From positions 20,076 through 84,075 of the forward strand of contig DASXHD010000057.1 in NCBI GenBank assembly GCA_036488725.1: a stretch of DNA of 64,000 bases. The letters run 5' to 3'. Made by a program: the position numbers and the translations under genes. The stretch is from DASXHD01 sp036488725 (lineage in GTDB: Bacteria; Myxococcota_A; Polyangia; Polyangiales; Polyangiaceae). Within the stretch, counting starts at the first letter, position 1. Each line of letters starts with the position of its first letter. Of the stretch, positions 32,782-41,771 are shown piece by piece. The notes under the pieces are model-generated. The model worked only from the letters and a program-made list of their open reading frames with translations, was not told the origin of the DNA and searched no databases.

Positions 32782-34449
32782 CTATGCGGTCGCCAACCGT
32801 TCGCTCCACGGCGACGACTCGAGCAACCGCGTCGCGCGGCGCCGCAGCTTGCCCTCGAGCCGGCGCGTCGTCGCGGCCTCGAGCGCGTCAGCGAGCGCCT
32901 CGCCGGAGGCGAAGCGATCCTTCGGATCTTTCGCGAGCGCGATCGCGAGAACGAGATCGACCTCGCGCGGAAGATCGGCGAGCGCCGTCGGCCGAACGGG
33001 CGTCGACACCATCACCGACACGAGAACCTGCGCGACGTCCGCGCCGCTGAACGGTTGGCAACCCGTGAGCGCGCGGTACGCGACCGCGCCCAGCCCGTAC
33101 ATGTCCGCCGCCGCGGTGACGTCGCCGTTGCGCGCTTGCTCGGGCGCCATGTACTGCGGCGTGCCGACCGCGGCTCCTTCGGTGAGCGTGCTCGCTTGAT
33201 CGCCGAGCTTCGAAATTCCGAAGTCGAGGATCTTCCACGTCACCGATCCGTCGGGACCTGCCGAGCGAAAGACGTTCTGCGGTTTGAGGTCGCGGTGAAC
33301 GATGCCGGCGGCGTGCGCCACGCGAAGACCGCGACCGACCTGGCGCGCGAGCTCGACGACCTCCGGCGGCGCGAGCCGCTCTTTTTTTCGGAGGATGTGC
33401 GCGAGGTCCTCGCCTTCGAGACGCTCCATCGCGAGATACGGAAGCGGCGCCGACTCGTCGCCGACCTCGAGCACCTTGACGACGTGCGGCGACTCGAGCG
33501 ACGCCGCGATGCGCACCTCGCGCAAGAATCGGCGCACGAAATCCGCGCGCGCGAGCACCTCGGGCAAGAGCATCTTCACCGCCGCGGGCGTCCCGTCCTT
33601 CACGTGGACGGCGTCGTAGACCTCGCCCATCCCGCCGCGCGCGAGAATGGCGCCGAGCTTGAACGAGCCGAGCGTTTGATCCGTGAAGCGACCGAGGCCG
33701 CCCGCTTGGAGCGCGTTCTCGAGATCGCGACGCGCCTCGAGGAAGAGCGCTTCGCGATGCGACGCGGTGCGAACGGCGGCGTCGCGCTCGGCGAGCGACG
33801 TGACGATGACCTCCCGCGTGCGACGTGCCTGCGAGTAGACGAGACACAAAAAACCGATGAACGCGACGATGAGGACCGCGAGCCCCATCGTGCCGACGTA
33901 ACGCGTCGCCGAGAGAACGCCGCGATCGACGAGCCAACCCGCGGCGATCGGAATCGAGAGCCCGGCGAACGGCGCGATGCTCCCGATCAACGTGACGAAC
34001 GCGACGCGCCGGTCGTAACCCAGGCACGCCGTGTAGACGTTGAGCACGAACATCGCGAGGATCGGACCGAAGACGCCGAGGAAGTAGATGATGCCGGTGT
34101 TGAGAAGCGACGCGACGACGAAGTAGAGGAGGACCTTCTTCTGCGTATAGCGACGCGAGCTCGACGCGGCGTACCAGAGCCACGCGTTGTCGAGCGTCGC
34201 CGCGCCGAACGAAATCAGCGCGACGAGCTTCGCCGTGTGATCGCCGCCGTAGAGCGGCGAGGTCGCGATCGCGAACAAGTTGAACGCGACCCCGGTGATG
34301 GCCATGCGCCGGCTCTGTTCGATCTCGGCGCCGTGGAGGACGGTCTCGGGGCTCGGGACCACCGTCGACGTCGAGTCGTGCGTCACGATCGACGTGGACG
34401 ACGTCGCGGGCGGCGGCGCTTGCATCAACGTCGGGTCATCGTTCCCCAC
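32782..34449 (-). CDS. Ser/Thr kinase with N-terminal multi-helix membrane domain (kinase A)
   Basis: This 555-residue protein is read from GTG 34449; ATG 34425 is an alternative. The N-terminal ~200 residues contain about six membrane helices (FNLFAIATSPLY, LYFVVASLLNTGIIYF, VAFVTLIGSIAPFAG, LAVLIVAFIGFLCLV). A helical linker (~215-260) joins a complete C-terminal kinase: ARGGMGEVYDAV loop, AAVKML lysine, HRDLKPQNV, DFGISK and APEQ. The topology is the reverse of the usual PknB layout, putting a membrane sensor before the kinase. It is divergent from the DUF4266 cassette, 36 bp away, and may regulate it. Confidence 0.88.
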   Translation of the reverse strand: MGNDDPTLMQAPPPATSSTSIVTHDSTSTVVPSPETVLHGAEIEQSRRMAITGVAFNLFAIATSPLYGGDHTAKLVALISFGAATLDNAWLWYAASSSRRYTQKKVLLYFVVASLLNTGIIYFLGVFGPILAMFVLNVYTACLGYDRRVAFVTLIGSIAPFAGLSIPIAAGWLVDRGVLSATRYVGTMGLAVLIVAFIGFLCLVYSQARRTREVIVTSLAERDAAVRTASHREALFLEARRDLENALQAGGLGRFTDQTLGSFKLGAILARGGMGEVYDAVHVKDGTPAAVKMLLPEVLARADFVRRFLREVRIAASLESPHVVKVLEVGDESAPLPYLAMERLEGEDLAHILRKKERLAPPEVVELARQVGRGLRVAHAAGIVHRDLKPQNVFRSAGPDGSVTWKILDFGISKLGDQASTLTEGAAVGTPQYMAPEQARNGDVTAAADMYGLGAVAYRALTGCQPFSGADVAQVLVSVMVSTPVRPTALADLPREVDLVLAIALAKDPKDRFASGEALADALEAATTRRLEGKLRRRATRLLESSPWSERLATA

Positions 34450-34485
34450 GATTTCGAGAGTACGGTGGAGTAGCTTCGTCGCACC

Positions 34486-35001
34486 ATGCTTTCTCACTTG
34501 TTCGTCGTCGCGCTCTCGGGTGCGGCCCTCGCCGAGCCCCCGCCACCTCGGCCGTCGCCGAACCATGCGCTCGCGTTCGCGGTCGGCGCGGCGATCGACG
34601 CGGTGGCCTTCGCGGTCGGCGTCGCCCTCGTCGGGTCGGATCCGCCCGGCTTCGATCAAGCGCGCGCGGGTTGGGTGACGTTCAGCGCCGGGCTCGCGCT
34701 CGGTCCGTTCGTGGCCCACGCGATGGCGGGCGAGTGGGCGCGCGGCGCGATTTTCTCGGCCGTTCCGCTCGCGGCGACGATCGGCAACGCCGCCGTTCTC
34801 TATTCCTCGTCGACGCAAACGATCGATCTCACGCCGCTCAATCAAGACCAGCGCCTCGTCTACGTGTTCACGTGCGTCGGGCTGCTCGGCTCGATCATCG
34901 GGCTCGTCGACGCCGTCGCGTTTCATCCGAAGAGCGGCGTTCGCGTCACGCCGACGGTCTCACGAACGGGCGCCGGGCTCGTCCTCGGAGGATCGTTTTG
35001 A
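34486..35001 (+). CDS. membrane protein of unknown function, first gene of the DUF4266 cassette
   Basis: The 171-residue protein has an N-terminal signal or anchor (LFVVALSGAALAEPPP) and about four Gly/Ala-rich hydrophobic segments (~30-52, 65-80, 88-105, 128-145). It has no recognised motif. Its stop overlaps the TTG start of the DUF4266 gene (TTGA), so it is part of the same translational unit. It may be a membrane component of the cassette; nothing more can be supported. Confidence 0.65.
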   Translation: MLSHLFVVALSGAALAEPPPPRPSPNHALAFAVGAAIDAVAFAVGVALVGSDPPGFDQARAGWVTFSAGLALGPFVAHAMAGEWARGAIFSAVPLAATIGNAAVLYSSSTQTIDLTPLNQDQRLVYVFTCVGLLGSIIGLVDAVAFHPKSGVRVTPTVSRTGAGLVLGGSF

Positions 35002-35216
35002 CCCTCGCACGCGCCGGCGCCCTCGCCCTTCTCGCTTTCGCGCTCACGGGCTGCGTCATCGTTCCGCAGAATCGCCGCGGCCGTCTCGCCGATCCGCTCA
35101 TGAACCTGCGCGACGACCCGCTCGACGGCTATCGCCGCCAAAAAGTCTACACGACGCGCGAAGGCGCCGCGGGCGGCGACGGCGCGAGCGCCGGCGGAGG
35201 CTGCAGCTGCCAATGA
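34998..35216 (+). CDS. DUF4266 lipoprotein with C-terminal Cys-x-Cys
   Basis: This 72-residue protein starts at TTG 34998 in a TTGA overlap. It has a lipobox (LLAFALTGCVIV), then a short conserved body (RGRLADPLMNLRDDPLDGY) and ends GGDGASAGGGCSCQ. LADP.M and the Gly-rich CxC tail are hallmarks of DUF4266. Members are short exported proteins that commonly sit beside DUF3570 and a thioredoxin, as here. The CxC suggests redox chemistry or metal binding; the actual role is not established to my knowledge. Confidence 0.85.
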   Translation: MTLARAGALALLAFALTGCVIVPQNRRGRLADPLMNLRDDPLDGYRRQKVYTTREGAAGGDGASAGGGCSCQ

Positions 35217-36382
35217 CGCGCTTTCTTCTCGCGCTCGCCCTCTGCTCGTTCGCGAGCCTCGCGCGCGCAGACGACGCGATCGACGTCGCGCGAATTTTGG
35301 GCCTGCCGAGCGACGCCATCCGCATCACGTCGGCCGCGATTCGTTTGACCGCCTACGAGCAAGACGGTCACGGCTACCAGTCGAAGGCCGGCCCGATCGG
35401 CGGTCCCGGCTCGGAGCGTCTCACCGTCTTCGAGCCCCAGCTCGAAGTGCGCGCGACGCAGGGCGACCGCATCACGCACCGCATCTGGGTGCCCATCGAC
35501 GTCGTGACGTCGGCGTCGGCCAACGCGATCGATCGCGGCGCCACGCCCGACGTCATCAGCAACGCGTCGCGCCAGAACGAGGCCGGCAGCATCGATTGGA
35601 CCGTCGATTACAAAGCAACCCCGACGACGCAGATCTCCTTTCGCAGCGCCGCGCACCTCGAAGAAGAATTTCGCGCGTGGGTCGTCGGCATGTCGGTGAG
35701 CCAGGGCTTCTTCGAGCAAAACACGGTGCTCACGCTCGGCATCCTGTCGGACCTCGATTGGTTCGATCACTTCAACCTCGACGGCTCGCGCTACGGCATC
35801 GCGCGCCGCAGCTCGAACACGGGCTCGCTCTCGCTCACGCAGGTGCTGTCGCCGACGACGCTCGTCGAAGCGAGCTACGGCGTCACGATTCAAGCCGGCG
35901 AGCTCGGCAACACCTGGAACATCGTCCCGCTCGAAGACGGCACGGTCGACCACGAGCTCCTCCCAGGCTCGCGCCTCCGTCAGTCGGTCGTCGGCCGCAT
36001 CGCGCAAGCCCTCCCGTGGAACGCCGTGCTCAAGGGCTACTACCGTTTTTATTTCGACGACTGGTCGATCGTCGCGCACACGTTCGAGGCGCAGTACCTC
36101 CAGCACCTCGGCAAGCGGCTCTATGTCGGCGCCGGTTACCGCCATCACACGCAAACCGGCGCGAGCTTCTTCACGACGCGCGCCAATTTCTCGATGCCGT
36201 TTCGGACCGCCGACAGCGATCTCGCGCCGCTCGACTCCGATTCGATCACCGGACGCGTCGGAATCGACGTGCCGCGCGGAAACGAAGGTACGCTGCACTT
36301 CGACCTCGCCTACGAACGCTACGTCCGCTCGAACGACCTCGCCGCCAACGTCTTCACATGTTCCACCGCAGTCTTGTTTTGA
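35213..36382 (+). CDS. DUF3570 outer-membrane beta-barrel-like protein
   Basis: The 389-residue protein has a signal peptide (FLLALALCSFASLARA) and a body of amphipathic alternating strands (YEPWL-free barrel pattern, e.g. LKGYYRFYFDDWSIVAHTFE, LYVGAGYRHHTQTGASFF), ending in aromatic residues. It matches DUF3570 by its order of strands and by its neighbours: it overlaps DUF4266 by four bases and the thioredoxin by 25. An outer-membrane porin or assembly role is inferred. It is the largest exported member of the cassette. Confidence 0.82.
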   Translation: MTRFLLALALCSFASLARADDAIDVARILGLPSDAIRITSAAIRLTAYEQDGHGYQSKAGPIGGPGSERLTVFEPQLEVRATQGDRITHRIWVPIDVVTSASANAIDRGATPDVISNASRQNEAGSIDWTVDYKATPTTQISFRSAAHLEEEFRAWVVGMSVSQGFFEQNTVLTLGILSDLDWFDHFNLDGSRYGIARRSSNTGSLSLTQVLSPTTLVEASYGVTIQAGELGNTWNIVPLEDGTVDHELLPGSRLRQSVVGRIAQALPWNAVLKGYYRFYFDDWSIVAHTFEAQYLQHLGKRLYVGAGYRHHTQTGASFFTTRANFSMPFRTADSDLAPLDSDSITGRVGIDVPRGNEGTLHFDLAYERYVRSNDLAANVFTCSTAVLF

Positions 36383-36825
36383 TCGCATTCGCTTTCGCTT
36401 GCGCGAGCGAAGCTCCTCCGCGCGCGCTTCCGACCGCGGACCTCACGCACGTTCCGGTCCTCGACGCGGCCGGCAAGACGACCAGCCTCGCCGCGCTCGC
36501 GAACGGTCGCGTCGTCGTCGCGTCGCTCTGGGCGCCGTGGTGCGAAGGATGTCGGCAGGAAGAGCCGGCGCTCTTGCGGCTCAGCCATCTCGCGCACGAA
36601 CGCGGCGATTTCGTGCTCGTCTCGATCGCGATCGACGCGCGCGCCGAGGACGTCGCCGGTCCACTCGCCTACCCGCGCGTGCTCGACACGGGCGCGTTCG
36701 CCGACATCGGTCACCGACGCGTGCCGGCGACGCTCGTGATCGACGCCATGGGCCGCACCGTCTTCGAAGGCGGCGCTCTCGACCGCGCCGCCCTCGAAGC
36801 GTTGACGAAGGCCATCGCCCGCTGA
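36358..36825 (+). CDS. thioredoxin-fold lipoprotein (TlpA/ResA-like)
   Basis: This 155-residue protein starts at ATG 36358, inside the 3' end of DUF3570. It has a lipobox (LIAFAFACAS) and a TlpA-like thioredoxin domain with active-site WCEGC (Cys62 and Cys65), preceded by SLWAP. The cis-proline segment is RRVPATLVIDAMG. It reduces or isomerises thiols outside the cytoplasm. The likely substrate in this cassette is the CxC tail of the DUF4266 protein, which is inferred from context. Confidence 0.88.
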   Translation: MFHRSLVLIAFAFACASEAPPRALPTADLTHVPVLDAAGKTTSLAALANGRVVVASLWAPWCEGCRQEEPALLRLSHLAHERGDFVLVSIAIDARAEDVAGPLAYPRVLDTGAFADIGHRRVPATLVIDAMGRTVFEGGALDRAALEALTKAIAR

Positions 36826-36924
36826 GTGGCAGGCGCCGTTGCCTGTAAGCGCTTGGAGCACACGAGCCGACTCTTTTCGCAGGAGGGCTTCCGGCCTTCT
36901 CGCGATGGCTCTATCGTCGAACGA

Positions 36925-38529
36925 GTGGACGTCACCGAGGCCGAGCAGCCTCGCGGAATGGGGGCATTCCGCATTTTGCGCCGGCTCCCCGCGAGCTCGC
37001 GCGAAGTGTTCCTCGCGCGCGCCGAGGACGGTCACGAGGTCGTGCTCAAAGTGTTCGGCGCGCCGCAGCGCAATCAAGGGCTCTTCGATCCGAAGATCGC
37101 CGACGAAGCGAGCGCCTACGCGCGGCTCGCTCACGCGAACATCGTCAAGGTCGTCGACATGTTCTCGGCGGACGGGCAGTTCGTCATCGCGCTCGAGTAC
37201 GTCGACGGCGCGCCGCTCTCGTATGTTCGCGCGGCGCTCGAGCGCATCGGCCGCGCGGTGCCCGACGCGTGCTGGCTCTACGTGATGCACGGCGTGTTCG
37301 CCGCGCTCGCGGAAGCGCACGGCGCGAAGGACCCGCAAGGAAAATCCGCGCCGGTCATTCACCGCGGCGTCAACCCGTCGAACGTGCTGCTCGCTTGGGA
37401 CGGCGCGGTGAAGCTCGGCAACTTCAACATCGCTCAGAGCGTGCGCGTCCTGCGAGACTCGAACCCCGGCGTCACGTGGGGCAGCTACGGTTATTTCGCG
37501 CCGGAGCAAGTGAGGCTCGAGACGCCCAGCACGTACAGCGACGTGTACTCGGCGACGCTCGTTCTCTGGGAGCTTCTCGCCGGACGCAAAGGCATCGAGC
37601 GACAGTCGCTGCCGGACGTCGAGCTGCTCAAGGCGATGGCCACGCCGAATTTGACGCCGCTCGAAAAGATTCGTCACGATCTCACGGCGCCGGTGCGCTA
37701 CGCAGTGCGCGCGGGTCTCGAGTCGGATCCGAAGCGGCGCTACGTCGACGCGGCCCGCATTCGCGACGTGCTGCGCGCCGCGGTGAACACGGACGCGGCG
37801 CGCGCCGAGCTCGTCGAGCTCCTCGCCGCGGTGAAGGCGACGCAGCCGGAGCCTTCGGTCGCGCCCCCGCCGCCGGAGGTTTCTCCGGCCGCCGAAGCGC
37901 CGATCTCGATCACCTCGCTCGCGCCCGATCCGGATCCCGAGGCTCCGCCGCCGCCGCCCATGCCGCCGCCGCCGCTGCCGGCGCTCGAGCCGATCGCGCC
38001 CGAGCCGCCCGCGACGCCCAACGCGATCGTGCTCGATTTCGCGCGCGAGCCCGAGCCAGCGCCGCCCATCTCGAAACGGAGGGTCGCAGGTCGCCGCGCG
38101 CGCGGGCTGCTCGTGCTGACGATCGGGATGTGGATCGCCGCGGCGTGCGTCTTCGGGGCGGCCATCTTCGTGCGCACGCACGCGCACGCCGCGAGCGCTC
38201 CGCTGAAGCTCGCGCCGACGGCATCGACGATCGCGCCCGGCACGCCAGTCGCGGCGGTCGCGACGACATCGACGGTCGCCGCCGCGCCCACCGAGCCGCC
38301 TGCGACGACCGCGGAGCCTCCGCCGGCGCCAGAGATCACGTCCCGTCGCGGGCGCATCGTCTTCCCCGCGTGGGCGAAAGAGCACCGCGTCTACGTCGAT
38401 CATCACGTCGCCGGCGACGGCAGCAAGCCGCTCGACCTCGCATGCGGCGCGCACGTCGTCCGCATCGGCAGCCACGGCAAGACGCAGTCGGTGGACGTCC
38501 CGTGCGGCGGTGACGTCTCGGTCGAGTGA
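36925..38529 (+). CDS. membrane pseudokinase with C-terminal periplasmic domain
   Basis: The 534-residue protein is read from GTG 36925; GTG 36826 would add 33 residues. Residues ~13-300 have a kinase fold with the beta3 lysine (VVLKVF, Lys42) and APEQ, but no Gly-rich loop. The catalytic loop reads HRGVNPSN, with Gly for the catalytic Asp (148), and DFG is replaced by NFN (166-168). Catalysis is therefore very unlikely. A Pro-rich stretch (~320-385), one membrane helix (~405-425) and a short periplasmic domain (YVDHHVAGDGSKPLDLACG, PEGA-like) follow. It lies 99 bases downstream of the thioredoxin. Confidence 0.85.
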   Translation: MDVTEAEQPRGMGAFRILRRLPASSREVFLARAEDGHEVVLKVFGAPQRNQGLFDPKIADEASAYARLAHANIVKVVDMFSADGQFVIALEYVDGAPLSYVRAALERIGRAVPDACWLYVMHGVFAALAEAHGAKDPQGKSAPVIHRGVNPSNVLLAWDGAVKLGNFNIAQSVRVLRDSNPGVTWGSYGYFAPEQVRLETPSTYSDVYSATLVLWELLAGRKGIERQSLPDVELLKAMATPNLTPLEKIRHDLTAPVRYAVRAGLESDPKRRYVDAARIRDVLRAAVNTDAARAELVELLAAVKATQPEPSVAPPPPEVSPAAEAPISITSLAPDPDPEAPPPPPMPPPPLPALEPIAPEPPATPNAIVLDFAREPEPAPPISKRRVAGRRARGLLVLTIGMWIAAACVFGAAIFVRTHAHAASAPLKLAPTASTIAPGTPVAAVATTSTVAAAPTEPPATTAEPPPAPEITSRRGRIVFPAWAKEHRVYVDHHVAGDGSKPLDLACGAHVVRIGSHGKTQSVDVPCGGDVSVE

Positions 38530-40128
38530 TCAGGTCTCGATCGATGCGTCGCGCGGCGGGGCCTCCCGCATGGTGGCCTCGTCGTCGACGAGGCGCTTGC
38601 TCGTGTCCTCGCCGCTCGCGAATCGGACGGCGAGCGCGCCGAGCGCGGCGTCGGTCTCGGAGTGCACCGGCTCGAACGCGTCGAGCGCATCGAGCATCGC
38701 GCGCGCCGATCCAAAGCGGCGATCGATGGGCCGCTCGAGCGCGCGCGAAATGAAATCGTCCCACGCCGGCCCGAGCTCGGGACGAATCATGCTGACCGCG
38801 GCGACCGGTGCGCGCGTCACCGCGAGGAGCGTCGCCGCCGGGTTGTCGCGCACGAAGAGACGCCTGCCGGTCAAGAGCTCCCAGCCGATCACGCCGAGCG
38901 CGAACAGATCGGTCGCCTTCGCGAGCGTGCCTCCTTCGATTTGTTCGGGCGCCATGTAGGCCTCGTGACCCGCGATCGTTCGCGTGCTCGCGCCCTCGCC
39001 GCTCGCGTCGAGCACGCGCGCGATTCCGAAGTCGCCGAGCTTGACCTCCCCTGCGCGTGAAATGAGCACGTTTTGTGGGCAAACATCGCGATGGAGGACG
39101 CGCGCCGCGTGAGCGTGCTCGAGCCCGCGCAAGACGCAACGAAGCACGTGCGCGACGATGTCGGTCGGAAGGGCGAGCCCCTCGCGCTGCGAGCGCAGCG
39201 CGATCCGCGCGAGCGAAACGCCGTCGACGAACTCCATCGCGAGAAAGAACGTGTCGGCGTGTCGACCGAAATCGTGAATCGTGATCACGTTCGGGTGCGC
39301 CAGCCGCGCGCCGAGCTCGGCCTCCGCACGAAACGCGCGAACGAGCGCCTCGTCGGACGCGAGCGCCGCGTGGAGCTGTTTGATGGCGACGCGCCGCTCG
39401 AACCCGCCCTCGGGACAATAGAGAGCTTCGTGCACCGAGCCGCTCGCGCCGGCGCCGAGCTTGCGAACGATTCGATATTTTCCGAAGAGCTCTTCGCTCC
39501 GAACGACGCTGTCGGCGCGCGCGATCGCTCGACGGAGCTGCCGCGCGACGAACGCACCCATCACGCCACCGAGCACGAGCGAGAACGCGCGAGAGATCTG
39601 CATCGGCGGGTCGTACAAAATCAAATGCGTCGGCCCGAGCGGCACGCGCGGCCGCACGAAAACGAAATACGCCGCGAGGTACGCCACGCCCGACGCGATC
39701 GAAACCACCACCGGCGGCCACGGCCGGAGCCGCGCGACCCACGCAACGACGAGCGCCGCGAAGACGAGCGGCGGGATCCACGACGCGAGCGCATACGGCG
39801 CGCCCTGCGTGAACGCGAGCGCGACGAAAAAAACCCAAGGCATCGCGCCCTCGAACGCGACGACGACGAGCGGCGTCCGACGATCGACCGGCCGCCGATC
39901 GACCCAGCGCGCTGCCCCCACGAACACCACGGTGAGCCCCGCGTTGATCGCCGCCATCACGAGCCCGAGCCGCCGCGCGATGGTCGCGGCGACGACGAGC
40001 GACAAGACGGTCGCCGCCGCGGCGAGAACGACCCAAGCGCGCGCGATCGACCGCTCGACGCGCCGAAGCTCGACGTCGATCGCGTTCTCGAGCGGCTTTC
40101 GCAGCGAGCTCCTCGCCTCCTCGCCCAT
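38530..40128 (-). CDS. Ser/Thr kinase with N-terminal multi-helix membrane domain (kinase B)
   Basis: This 532-residue protein opens with about six membrane helices (~30-205: AWVVLAAAATVLSLVV, AAINAGLTVVFVGAA, VSIASGVAYLAAYFVF, FSLVLGGVMGAFVA). A C-terminal kinase follows with GAGASGSVHEAL, VAIKQL, HRDVCPQNVL, DFGIARVL and APEQ. The catalytic Asp is intact; Lys of HRDxK is Cys. Layout matches kinase A at 32782-34449, so the two bracket the DUF4266/pseudokinase cassette. Its stop abuts the pseudokinase stop with no gap (convergent). Confidence 0.88.
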   Translation of the reverse strand: MGEEARSSLRKPLENAIDVELRRVERSIARAWVVLAAAATVLSLVVAATIARRLGLVMAAINAGLTVVFVGAARWVDRRPVDRRTPLVVVAFEGAMPWVFFVALAFTQGAPYALASWIPPLVFAALVVAWVARLRPWPPVVVSIASGVAYLAAYFVFVRPRVPLGPTHLILYDPPMQISRAFSLVLGGVMGAFVARQLRRAIARADSVVRSEELFGKYRIVRKLGAGASGSVHEALYCPEGGFERRVAIKQLHAALASDEALVRAFRAEAELGARLAHPNVITIHDFGRHADTFFLAMEFVDGVSLARIALRSQREGLALPTDIVAHVLRCVLRGLEHAHAARVLHRDVCPQNVLISRAGEVKLGDFGIARVLDASGEGASTRTIAGHEAYMAPEQIEGGTLAKATDLFALGVIGWELLTGRRLFVRDNPAATLLAVTRAPVAAVSMIRPELGPAWDDFISRALERPIDRRFGSARAMLDALDAFEPVHSETDAALGALAVRFASGEDTSKRLVDDEATMREAPPRDASIET

Positions 40129-40158
40129 CGAGGCCAGATTACCCCGAAGTCGCGAAAA

Positions 40159-41718
40159 TCATTTTTTTGGCTTCGGCAGCTGGTGAATGACCACGCGCGT
40201 GCCCGGATGGTCCGGCGTCTCGAACACGCCGTGCCAACCCCGCGGCAACCGCGGCTCGGTCCAGAAGAAGAGCTCGTGCGCGTCGGTCGGCGAGAGGTTC
40301 ACGCATCCGTGACTGCGCGTCGTGCCGAAGAAGTTGTGCCAGAACGCTCCGTGCAGCGCGTAGCTCCCCTGGAAGTACATCACCCAAGGCACGTCCTCGA
40401 TCGAGTACGGACCGTCGGCTGCGATGTCGCCGTCCATGGTGACCGAGACGTGCTTCGCGTTGATGCGAAACGTTCCGGTCGGCGTCGCGTAATTGTGGTC
40501 GGGGTCCCACGACCAACTCTTGCCCGACGACACGCGCGTCGCGTAGACGGGTCGCTTGCCCTCGAACGCGACGAGCATCTGCTTGTCGAGATCGACGTCG
40601 ATCCATTTCTCGCCGTCCGCGAGATCGCCCGGCGGCGCCGGCGTCGCGAGCAATAAATCCGATTCGCGCACGAAAAACCCCGCGGTCGTCCCGCGATAAA
40701 CGACGCCGCCCTCGGTGCGCGGATCGCCCGCGAGCTCGAGCGCCGTCCACTTCGCGAGCGGCGCGCCGTAATAGGCAAGCTTCCCTTTGTCGTTTTCGCG
40801 GTAACGCACGGCGACCGCGGTCCTGACGAGCGCCGCCGCGCCGCTTTCCTCCATCGTCCCCGCGTCCGACGCGTCGTCGCTCTTCATGACCCACGAGCCA
40901 TGAAAGCTCGGCGTCCAATTCTGAATCATCAGCCGCTCGTACGGAATCGCGAACCCCTCGGCCGTCCGCCACCAGCGCGCCTTCGCCGCTTTGAAATCGC
41001 GATCGATCGCGACGCAGAAGCCTTTCATCATTTTGCGCGCGAGCACCCCGCGACCTTTGAGATCGTGCAGCTTCACGATCTCCTTCGGCCCCGCGTCGTC
41101 GGGCTCGTCGGCGCCGGCGTCTTCTGCGTCGTCATCGTGCGGCGCGAGCCACGGCTCGTACTTGATTCGATCCGCGAGCGAGAGCACGCGCCGATAGACG
41201 GGCGTGTTGTCGACGAGCGCCAAACCGTAGCGATACGGCATGGGCGCGGTGAGATCCGGCGGGTTGGCCGCGAACTTCACCGCCGGATCCTTCGGATCGA
41301 GCGACGCATACTTGCCGCAGACGAATCCTCCCTCGAGGAGCTCGAGCCACCCCTCGGGGCACGCCTCGTTGACGATGCGATCCGCAAAAACCGGCACGTG
41401 CGCGCCGTGCCGGATGTAGCCGAGCCGATAAACGTCGCCCGAAGGCGCGCCCGCATCGGCATCCGGCGGCCACGCAGGCACGTTCATCACCGAGGTGCGA
41501 ATCGAGGTCGCGTAGAGCTCGGGCCCGGTCCACGCACCGGCGTCCAAATCCGCGCGCGCTCGAGCGATTCGTTTCGCGCGATCGGCTGCAGCTTGCGCGT
41601 CGAGATCGATCGCAACCGACGCTTCCACCGGCGTCGCGGATGCGACGGCCGCGGTCGGCGGTGCGTGTTTCGAGCACGCCGCGAGCGCGAGCCCGACCCA
41701 GACGAGGCGCCTCGTCAT
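40159..41718 (-). CDS. L,D-transpeptidase lipoprotein (YkuD domain)
   Basis: The protein has 519 residues from ATG 41718; an ATG four codons upstream (41730) is an alternative. It has a lipobox (VWVGLALAACSK). The N-terminal ~300 residues are a poorly conserved exported region with two Cys residues. The C-terminal YkuD domain carries the active site (HGAFWHNFFGTTRSHGCVNL), in which the Ser-His-Gly-Cys motif supplies the nucleophilic Cys. It crosslinks peptidoglycan at meso-DAP or attaches proteins to it. The unusually long N-terminus may target it. Confidence 0.88.
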   Translation of the reverse strand: MTRRLVWVGLALAACSKHAPPTAAVASATPVEASVAIDLDAQAAADRAKRIARARADLDAGAWTGPELYATSIRTSVMNVPAWPPDADAGAPSGDVYRLGYIRHGAHVPVFADRIVNEACPEGWLELLEGGFVCGKYASLDPKDPAVKFAANPPDLTAPMPYRYGLALVDNTPVYRRVLSLADRIKYEPWLAPHDDDAEDAGADEPDDAGPKEIVKLHDLKGRGVLARKMMKGFCVAIDRDFKAAKARWWRTAEGFAIPYERLMIQNWTPSFHGSWVMKSDDASDAGTMEESGAAALVRTAVAVRYRENDKGKLAYYGAPLAKWTALELAGDPRTEGGVVYRGTTAGFFVRESDLLLATPAPPGDLADGEKWIDVDLDKQMLVAFEGKRPVYATRVSSGKSWSWDPDHNYATPTGTFRINAKHVSVTMDGDIAADGPYSIEDVPWVMYFQGSYALHGAFWHNFFGTTRSHGCVNLSPTDAHELFFWTEPRLPRGWHGVFETPDHPGTRVVIHQLPKPKK

Positions 41719-41771
41719 TTCACGCAACATCCATCGACGCCGTACCGAGGAGCCGCCAAAGGAAATCCAAC

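Noticed and set aside
36826..36924. N-terminal extension of the pseudokinase from GTG 36826
   Set aside because: The extra 33 residues are of mixed composition with no ribosome site; the GTG at 36925 directly precedes the kinase fold. This remains uncertain.
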